From positions 248,001 through 312,000 of the forward strand of contig NZ_CANNDS010000002.1 of NCBI RefSeq assembly GCF_947503415.1: a stretch of DNA of 64,000 nt, in the 5' to 3' direction. Source of the stretch: an uncultured Tateyamaria sp. GTDB taxonomy: Bacteria > Pseudomonadota > Alphaproteobacteria > Rhodobacterales > Rhodobacteraceae. Position numbers and translations under genes: made by a program. Below, piece by piece: positions 58,331-64,000 of the stretch. Within the stretch, counting starts at the first letter, position 1; each line of letters begins with the position of its first letter. A model generated the notes under the pieces. That model did no database searches, had not been told where the DNA came from, and worked only from the letters and a program-made list of their open reading frames with translations.

Positions 58331-59095
58331 TTAGACCCGCGGCAGGCCCGTCAATGCGGCAAGGCTCAAGCGCCACGGTGCAACAGGCGGCAGCCGATCT
58401 TGTGCGACGGCAGCGGGGTCGCGTCGCACCTGATCCAACAGCCGGGCGGCCCCCAATGCAGGCCAAAGCGCCGGGCGCGCAGATGACGGCAAACGCGGCA
58501 CGGTAAGGCGCATCCCGATGCGCCCCGCCAACACAGCGACCCCGTCTGTCGTCCCATCGAGCAAAGGAATACGCCCCGCCGCCTCCAACTTGGGCACGGC
58601 CCGCAAGAACGCCGCCAGACCGGCCACCATCGCAACAGACCGCACCGCCGCTTCCTGATCCGCAGGCGCATCCAAAAGCTGTGCCGCCGTCCACATCAGA
58701 TGGCCTGCCGTCTGATCCAGATACCGTTCGAAATGCGCTTCATCCTCGAACGCATCACGGTACACATCCCAGCGTCGCGCAGCCACGCCCTCATCCAGAC
58801 GGCGCGCCATCGCGGGGGACAATACGTCCGCCAATGGCGTCGTCACCTCATGCTTGCGCACGCCCGCGCCTGTCGCGATCTCCTCCAACGCATCTCGCCA
58901 CCATTGCAAACGCATTTCGGCAATCATCGCCTCTTGCGTCACCCAAGGTGCGCGCGACACTTCGACATTCAACGCATAAAGCGGAAACAACATCGCCCGC
59001 GCCGCCACGGGCGCCGCCATCACTGTGCGGAACCGGTCCGCGTCCCCCTGTTCCACAATCCGCGCGCAGGGAATGACGGCCTCGGGCAGGCTCAT
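58331..59095 (-). CDS. Squalene/phytoene synthase-fold protein, NDUFAF6-like
   Basis: This 254-residue protein has the trans-isoprenyl synthase fold: ARAMLFPLYALNVEVSRAPW, EMRLQWWRDALEEI and YLDQTAGHLMWTAAQLL. The two DxxxD metal motifs of real synthases are not visible, as in the mitochondrial complex I assembly factor NDUFAF6 and its alphaproteobacterial relatives. A role in complex I assembly is inferred. It overlaps the methyltransferase stop by 4 bases. Confidence 0.78.
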   Translation of the reverse strand: MSLPEAVIPCARIVEQGDADRFRTVMAAPVAARAMLFPLYALNVEVSRAPWVTQEAMIAEMRLQWWRDALEEIATGAGVRKHEVTTPLADVLSPAMARRLDEGVAARRWDVYRDAFEDEAHFERYLDQTAGHLMWTAAQLLDAPADQEAAVRSVAMVAGLAAFLRAVPKLEAAGRIPLLDGTTDGVAVLAGRIGMRLTVPRLPSSARPALWPALGAARLLDQVRRDPAAVAQDRLPPVAPWRLSLAALTGLPRV

Positions 59096-59817
59096 TCCGG
59101 CGCCACAATCAACAAGGCATAGGCAATCTCGTCCTGCGCCGCACGCCAGCGGTCAACCTCGGTCTGGTTCTCTTCCACAGCCGCCAGCACCATCGGGTCC
59201 GTCGCGGTAGCACGCAAATGCTCCATCCGCTCAACGATCGGATCGTAGTAGGTCTGCCAAGGCGCCCCAACGATCGTCCGATGCCTGAGCACCCGATACC
59301 CGGCCGCGTTAACCCGCGCCTCGATCCCGGCCAAATCCGTGATCTGCGGATATTCCTCCCAGAACGCCGCAGCCTCGGCTGACAAGGGCCCCAAGGTCAC
59401 AGGTTCCGAAAACACGACGTGCCCGCCGGGCTTCAGCGCATCGCGCCACAAGGTCAGCCCTTCGGTCACACCCAGAAAATACAAGGCCCCCGCACACCAG
59501 ATCAGATCATAAGGCCCATCCGCATCCGCCATGCTTGCCAGCTCTACACGCACCCGGTCACCAAACCGGGCCACACGCGCCTGAGCCTGCGCAACAAACG
59601 TTTCGGTGGTGTCCACGGCCCGAATGCGTGCCTCTGGCAGCGTCTCTGCCAATGTCACCGTGTCAGCACCGGGCCCGCAGCCCGCATCAAATATTTCGAC
59701 CGGCCCCGACAGGCCCAACTGCTGCGCGGCCCAGAGCACATCCTCGGGCGCGCCCGGCCCTTCGCGCGGCAGGTCGTTATGCACTTCCAGAAACGCTGCC
59801 CATTCTTCGGGTGTCAT
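59092..59817 (-). CDS. Class I SAM-dependent methyltransferase
   Basis: This 241-residue methyltransferase has motif I VEIFDAGCGPGADTVTLAE, an acidic motif II in IRAVDTTETFVAQAQARV and DLIWCAGALYFLGVTEGL. LKPGGHVVFSEPVTLGPLS fits motif III. The substrate is unknown. The ATG at 59817 gives MTPEEWAAFLEVHN and overlaps the cimA stop by 4 bases; the NDUFAF6-like gene follows. Linkage to complex I assembly is possible. Confidence 0.85.
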   Translation of the reverse strand: MTPEEWAAFLEVHNDLPREGPGAPEDVLWAAQQLGLSGPVEIFDAGCGPGADTVTLAETLPEARIRAVDTTETFVAQAQARVARFGDRVRVELASMADADGPYDLIWCAGALYFLGVTEGLTLWRDALKPGGHVVFSEPVTLGPLSAEAAAFWEEYPQITDLAGIEARVNAAGYRVLRHRTIVGAPWQTYYDPIVERMEHLRATATDPMVLAAVEENQTEVDRWRAAQDEIAYALLIVAPE

Positions 59818-61430
59818 GCCACACCATCCTGCACCAGCTTCCAACGGATCGCATCCAGCAGCGCTTCAAACGAGGCATCCACTATGTTCGCGCTCACGCC
59901 CACGGTCGACCAGCGCCGCCCCTGCCCGTCTTCGCTGTCAATGATGACACGGGTCACAGCCTCGGTCCCACCTTGGGTGATGCGCACCTTGAAATCGACG
60001 AGCCGTATGTCCTCGACATAGGTCTGGTAGCGACCCAGATCCTTGGCCAGCGCCTTGGCCAGCGCGTTCACGGGGCCACGGTCGGTACCATGTTCATCCA
60101 TGCTCTCGGAGACAGACAGCATCTTCTTCCCATCCACCTTCACCACAACGACGGCTTCGGACAGTGACACCATCCGGTCCCGCTTGTTCTTGCGCCGTTC
60201 GATGGTCACCCGGTAGCGCTTGACCTCGAAAAACTCGGGCAGCAGGCCCAACTCATCCCGCGCCAACAATTCAAACGACGCTTGTGCGGTGTCATAGGAG
60301 TATCCCGCATCCTCGCGCGCTTTTATCCGGTCCAGAATACGCGGCAGCGCGGGGTCCTTGGGCGCGACCTCCAACCCCATTTCAGCCAACCGCTTGCGCA
60401 GGTTCGACTGCCCGGCTTGGTTCGACATCGGAATGATGCGCGCATTCCCGACGGATGCCGGGTCGATATGCTCATATGTTGTCGGGTCCTTGAGGATGGC
60501 CGACGCATGCAGCCCCGCCTTATGGGCAAAGGCCGACGCGCCGACAAAGGCCGCCTGCTTCTGCGGAACCCTGTTCAAGATGTCATCCAGCATACGCGAG
60601 GTGCGCGTCAGCCCCTCCAACGCTTCACGGCTCACCCCGATCTCGAACCGGCTGGCATAGGGCTCTTTCAACAGCAGGATCGGGATCAGAGCCGTCAGAT
60701 TGGCATTCCCGCACCGCTCGCCCAATCCGTTCAACGTGCCTTGGATTTGCCGTGCGCCTGCGTCCACTCCAGCGAGCGATCCTGCGACCGCATTCTCGGT
60801 GTCATTATGAGTGTGAATACCCACATGGGTGCCGGGAATACCGCTGTCGATCACCGCCTTGGTGATGCGGTAGATTTCATGAGGCAACGTCCCGCCATTG
60901 GTGTCACACAGAGCGATCCACCGCGCCCCGGCGTCAAAGGCTGCATGGATGGCTTCAAGCGCGTAGTCGGGGTTGCTCTTGTAGCCGTCAAAGAAATGCT
61001 CGGCATCAAAGATCGCTTCGCGATCGTTGGCGACCAGATGGGCGAAACTCTGCGAGATATTTGCCGTGTTCTCGGCCAGTGAGATGCCAAGGGCCTTGTC
61101 GACGTGGAAATCATGGGTCTTTCCGACCAGACAGACGGCCGGGGTTCCGGCGTTCAAAACGGCGGAGAGGACGTCGTCATTTTCGGCGCTGATGCCCGCC
61201 CGCTTGGTCATCCCAAAGGCTGTGAAGGTTGCGCGGGTCTTGGGCTGGTCCTCGAAAAAGGCGCTGTCGGTGGGGTTGGCGCCGGGCCAGCCGCCCTCGA
61301 TATAATCGATGCCGAGAGCATCCAAAGCCTGCGCGATCTGGTGCTTTTCAGGGGTCGAGAATTGGACGCCCTGCGTTTGCTGGCCGTCGCGCAGGGTGGT
61401 GTCAAAAAGGAAGAGGCGTTCGCGGGTCAT
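59814..61430 (-). CDS. cimA: (R)-citramalate synthase
   Basis: It condenses acetyl-CoA and pyruvate in a threonine-independent isoleucine route. The 538 residues have the catalytic LFDTTLRDGQQTQGVQFS, the TIM-barrel HTHNDTENAVAGSLAGVDAG and GTLNGLGERCGNANLTALIP, and the C-terminal LeuA-like regulatory domain (ALAKALAKDLGRYQTYVEDI). CimA is separated from LeuA by GWPGANPTDSAFFE. The ATG at 61430 is the start; a weak ribosome site lies upstream. It is the first gene of a three-gene unit. Confidence 0.92.
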   Translation of the reverse strand: MTRERLFLFDTTLRDGQQTQGVQFSTPEKHQIAQALDALGIDYIEGGWPGANPTDSAFFEDQPKTRATFTAFGMTKRAGISAENDDVLSAVLNAGTPAVCLVGKTHDFHVDKALGISLAENTANISQSFAHLVANDREAIFDAEHFFDGYKSNPDYALEAIHAAFDAGARWIALCDTNGGTLPHEIYRITKAVIDSGIPGTHVGIHTHNDTENAVAGSLAGVDAGARQIQGTLNGLGERCGNANLTALIPILLLKEPYASRFEIGVSREALEGLTRTSRMLDDILNRVPQKQAAFVGASAFAHKAGLHASAILKDPTTYEHIDPASVGNARIIPMSNQAGQSNLRKRLAEMGLEVAPKDPALPRILDRIKAREDAGYSYDTAQASFELLARDELGLLPEFFEVKRYRVTIERRKNKRDRMVSLSEAVVVVKVDGKKMLSVSESMDEHGTDRGPVNALAKALAKDLGRYQTYVEDIRLVDFKVRITQGGTEAVTRVIIDSEDGQGRRWSTVGVSANIVDASFEALLDAIRWKLVQDGVA

Positions 61431-61524
61431 TTGGAGGTGTCCCACGCTGGGACAAGCGCGAGACCACGCCATTTCAAAGGGTTACAGTGGCGCATTAACG
61501 ATTTGGCAAAGATTGGGGTGTGGT

Positions 61525-63027
61525 TCATATCAGGGCCTCCAGCTTGGAAGGATCGAAGTCCAGGCCGGGAACCAGCGTCACGCCCCCCTTGCCCATGCGG
61601 ACCTCGACACCAGCATCGATCAGCGCGGTCTTCATGGCATCAACCGATTCAAAATCCTTGCTTTCGAGCGCCTTGGTGCGCATCCGCGTGAACCGAATAC
61701 TGAGTTCCTGCAGGATTCCGGCATAACTTGAATTGGCGCCAAATGCTTCAACCTGGCTGCTTATCTGGTTAGGAAATGCCGGAACATTTGCTTCGCTCGC
61801 AATTGCTGTTGCACTGCAGTATCTGCCCACCAGATGGCTCGGCTCAAACCCAAGCATGACCAAACTCGCGGCTAATTTTTCAGGTTGCCAATCTCTTGCG
61901 TATTGGCGCGCTAAGGTTATCGCCAATGATGTGTTTAAATCGTTGGCAAGTGCCGCAATTATCTCTTCTGGCGGCTTCACCGGCGTTCGACCAACATACC
62001 CTCTGTGCGCCACAAACTGTTCATTTAGCACAACCGCCCACTTCCGCAGCGTCACCTCCGCCTCCGCCCGCTTCTTCTCGGTCCAGTCCATCGGCTTGCG
62101 GTAATGCGTGCTGAGCATCACGAAGCGGATCACCTCGCCCGGCACACCCTGACCCAAAAGATCGCGCACGGTAAAGAAGTTGCCCAAGGACTTGGACATC
62201 TTCTTGCCCTCGACCTGCAACATCTCGTTGTGCAGCCACACATTGGCAAAGCCGTGGCCCGCGCATTTCGACTGCGCGATCTCGTTCTCATGGTGCGGAA
62301 ACTGCAAATCATTGCCGCCGCCATGAATATCAAACGTATCGCCCAACAGCTCATAGGCCATGGCAGAGCATTCGATGTGCCACCCGGGCCGTCCCCGACC
62401 CCACGGGCTGTCCCAACCGGGCAGCGCGTCATCCGATGGCTTCCACAGCACGAAATCCATCGGGTCTTCTTTATAAGGAGCCACTTCAACCCGCGCGCCC
62501 GCGATCATGTCATCGACGGACCGGCCCGACAGCTTGCCGTACTCCGCATATTCCCGCACCCGGAACAGCACATGCCCGTCATTTTCATAGGCAAAACCCT
62601 TGGCGATCAGATCCTCGATCATCGCCACCATCTGCGCAATAAAGCGCGTCGCGCGGGGTTCATGTGTCGGGCGCAATGCACCGAGCGCATCCATATCGGC
62701 GTGATACCAACCGATTGTCTCGTCAGACCGCTCCGCCACTAACTCTTCAAGCGTCCCCGCGGCCCCGGCCTCTTTCCGGGCCAGGGCGGTGGCGTTGATC
62801 TTGTCATCCACATCCGTGAAGTTCCGCACGTAAGTCACTGCGTTTTCGCCATAAACATGGCGCAGCAGGCGAAACAGGACATCGAACACCAGCACGGGGC
62901 GCGCGTTGCCCAGATGGGCGCGGTCATAGACCGTGGGCCCGCAGACATACATGCGCACGTTGCCCTCATCGATAGGCTCAAAAGCCTCTTTCCGGCGGGT
63001 CGCGGTGTTGTAAAGCTGGATCGTCAT
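61525..63027 (-). CDS. cysS: Cysteinyl-tRNA synthetase
   Basis: This 500-residue class I enzyme charges tRNA(Cys). It has the zinc/HIGH-region [20 protein letters not shown], the zinc-ligand block [20 protein letters not shown] and [14 protein letters not shown], and [15 protein letters not shown]. The C-terminal part (residues about 330-430) has a very different base composition from the rest; its codons look foreign, although the frame is intact. The ATG at 63027 starts [14 protein letters not shown]. Confidence 0.95.
   Translation of the reverse strand: MTIQLYNTATRRKEAFEPIDEGNVRMYVCGPTVYDRAHLGNARPVLVFDVLFRLLRHVYGENAVTYVRNFTDVDDKINATALARKEAGAAGTLEELVAERSDETIGWYHADMDALGALRPTHEPRATRFIAQMVAMIEDLIAKGFAYENDGHVLFRVREYAEYGKLSGRSVDDMIAGARVEVAPYKEDPMDFVLWKPSDDALPGWDSPWGRGRPGWHIECSAMAYELLGDTFDIHGGGNDLQFPHHENEIAQSKCAGHGFANVWLHNEMLQVEGKKMSKSLGNFFTVRDLLGQGVPGEVIRFVMLSTHYRKPMDWTEKKRAEAEVTLRKWAVVLNEQFVAHRGYVGRTPVKPPEEIIAALANDLNTSLAITLARQYARDWQPEKLAASLVMLGFEPSHLVGRYCSATAIASEANVPAFPNQISSQVEAFGANSSYAGILQELSIRFTRMRTKALESKDFESVDAMKTALIDAGVEVRMGKGGVTLVPGLDFDPSKLEALI
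61741..62040 (-). other. Low-GC patch in the cysS C-terminal coding region
   Basis: My hand count gives 151 G+C in these 300 bases (about 50%), while the adjacent line 62041-62100 is 41/60 (68%). The patch encodes the helical region after the catalytic core ([20 protein letters not shown] onward to [16 protein letters not shown]). The reading frame is uninterrupted. It suggests replacement of this part by recombination with a divergent donor. Confidence 0.6.
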
Positions 63028-63232
63028 GGTGCAGGCCTCGCAAGCGCAGCAGGGTTGGCGCGGGCCTAGCAATTCTGATCTGTCATGGAAACAAAGAACC
63101 GGCCCGCTGAAGAAATCAGCAGATAATGCAGCAAATGATGCAGGTGTTCCGGGTCATGATCTGTCAGTAGCGCGCATGGGGAACAACGGTCAACCCTTGT
63201 CTGAAACCAGACCACCCGGCACACTCACCCCC

Positions 63233-63589
63233 ATGACCCTTGATGACGCAAATCGCATCTGCGCCGCCCTGCCCGGCGCGTGGTATCATTCAAACGCCGA
63301 TGGCGGGCTTGAGGCGTGGAAGGTGGGGGACAAGATGTTCGCCTGCTACGGCCACGCGCTGGATGGCATTTCGGTCAAGACGGCAGACCCTGAAAGCGCG
63401 CAGTTCCTGATCGAGATCGGGGCCGCCATCAAGGCCAAATACTTCCATCGCTCCTGGGTGCGCATCCCCTTCGACCATCCCGGCACAGACGCGCTCAAGG
63501 ACCGCATCCACACCTCCTACAGCCTCATCCGCAACAGCCTGCCCAAGACGGCCCAGGCCGAACTCGCCGCGTGGCAAGACGGCACCTGA
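63233..63589 (+). CDS. MmcQ/YjbR-family protein
   Basis: This 118-residue protein has the MmcQ/YjbR fold: DANRICAALPGAWYHSNADG, EAWKVGDKMFACYGHALDGI and the SWVRIPFDHPGTDALKDRIH segment. Family members bind DNA weakly or act as single-domain CyaY-like folds; the function here is unknown. The ATG at 63233 is chosen over the long upstream frame that overlaps the cysS start. The dispersed repeat follows its stop. Confidence 0.85.
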   Translation: MTLDDANRICAALPGAWYHSNADGGLEAWKVGDKMFACYGHALDGISVKTADPESAQFLIEIGAAIKAKYFHRSWVRIPFDHPGTDALKDRIHTSYSLIRNSLPKTAQAELAAWQDGT

Positions 63590-63591
63590 TC

Positions 63592-63638
63592 TTCTTCTGG
63601 CCAAAAATATCCCGGGGTCTGGGGCAGCGCCCCAGTCC
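63592..63638 (+). repeat. Dispersed hairpin repeat, copy B
   Basis: TTCTTCTGGCCAAAAATAT, then CCCGGGGT and a hairpin CTGGGGC (63619-63625)/GCCCCAG (63629-63635) with a 3-base loop. It starts 3 bases after the MmcQ-type stop, so it may act as a 3' end signal. It is the best-formed of the three copies in the window. Confidence 0.7.
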
Positions 63639-63702
63639 ATGTGTTGACATCCGCTCACCCCTCTGGCCCCTTCGCGCCACCACCCGCCAAGGAGCGCCGA
63701 AG

Positions 63703-64000
63703 ATGAACATCTCCCAACGTATGCAAACCCTGACAGGCGGCGGATCAGATGGTTGGGATGTGTTCATCAAGGCCCGCAAGATGATCGCCGCAGGCACCCC
63801 CGTGACCGAGTTGACCATCGGCGAACATGACATCCGCACGGCGGCCCCGATCCTGCAGGACATGCACGGCAGTGCCATGAACGGGCATACCGGTTATGCC
63901 ATGGTTCCGGGCACGGACCGGCTGCGCGATACGGTGGCGCAACGGACAACCGACCGCACGGGCGTGCCCACGGCGCGCGACAATGTGTTGATCACACCGG
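63703..64000 (+). CDS. PLP-dependent aminotransferase (class I/II), N-terminal part
   Basis: The ATG at 63703 starts MNISQRMQTLTGGGSDGWDV and runs off the right edge after about 99 residues. IAAGTPVTELTIGEHDIRTA, GHTGYAMVPGTDRLRDTVAQ and ARDNVLITP match the start of aspartate-type aminotransferases (G-Y-x-x-x-G-x-x-x-L-R). The active-site Lys lies beyond the window, so the substrate is unclear. Confidence 0.82.
   Translation, partial: MNISQRMQTLTGGGSDGWDVFIKARKMIAAGTPVTELTIGEHDIRTAAPILQDMHGSAMNGHTGYAMVPGTDRLRDTVAQRTTDRTGVPTARDNVLITP

Overview
The window looks like chromosomal backbone of a marine Rhodobacterales bacterium (Roseobacter group, Alphaproteobacteria). I base this on high GC content, a ctrA/sciP cell-cycle pair, a pyrrolysine-independent MttB-family protein, an OlsB-type acyltransferase, a DUF1127 protein, a long two-domain dCTP deaminase, and the order DUF177-rpmF-plsX-fabH...ihfA-merR followed by scpB/scpA-nagZ-SPOR-argS-dgt/erpA. 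There is no rRNA, CRISPR array, transposase, integrase or prophage. One tRNA is present, tRNA-Pro(GGG).

Layout. 1-11 kb: partial MttB-family gene, guaA with a monooxygenase-like protein and an EamA transporter, a FadL-type outer membrane protein behind a striking operator cluster, a second EamA transporter, an orphan P-loop ATPase, metA, an alpha/beta hydrolase, ppk2 overlapping a TetR regulator, and an APH-type kinase. 11-21 kb: rplM-rpsI, a zinc-ribbon membrane pair, a MocR regulator divergent from a DUF1127 gene, a thioesterase, an enoyl-CoA hydratase, a very small lipoprotein, trmFO-methyltransferase-gluQRS, hisI and an IscU-like scaffold. 21-31 kb: a tiny membrane protein, recG-ligA, ctrA, sciP, mnmA, an SDR, a sugar acetyltransferase and a DUF5996 protein. 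31-41 kb: an Uup-type ABC-F ATPase, olsB, bamE, and the DUF177-rpmF-plsX-fabH operon, which is separated from ihfA-merR by two reverse-strand AraC regulators. 41-50 kb: dcd, a coiled-coil membrane protein, scpB-scpA-nagZ-SPOR protein, argS, dgt and an ErpA/IscA-type protein. 50-64 kb: a helical protein plus a 20-residue-repeat protein, xth, a YHS protein, an HNH nuclease, an esterase, a DNA glycosylase, cobK, an MFS transporter, an NDUFAF6-like protein, a methyltransferase, cimA, cysS, an MmcQ/YjbR protein and a partial aminotransferase.

Most genes are housekeeping. They cover purine synthesis, methionine, histidine and isoleucine synthesis, tRNA charging and modification, ribosomal proteins, fatty-acid initiation, chromosome condensation and DNA repair, and they sit in compact operons with 1-4 base start/stop overlaps. 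The ctrA-sciP pair supplies a cell-cycle regulator and its small antagonist, and a perfect TTAA-N7-TTAA CtrA-type box lies upstream of sciP.

The strongest candidate for an undescribed system is the reverse-strand pair at 50308-51809. A short protein made of five exact 20-residue repeats plus a partial sixth is followed by a 351-residue helical protein of unknown function. The pair lies beside an AT-rich intergenic region with two perfect DnaA boxes, one perfect CtrA-type box and a GANTC site. Other points of interest are a dispersed hairpin repeat family with three members in the window, a 17-base palindrome shared by two sites, a low-GC patch inside cysS, a start codon buried in a MocR operator, and the insertion that splits fabH from ihfA.
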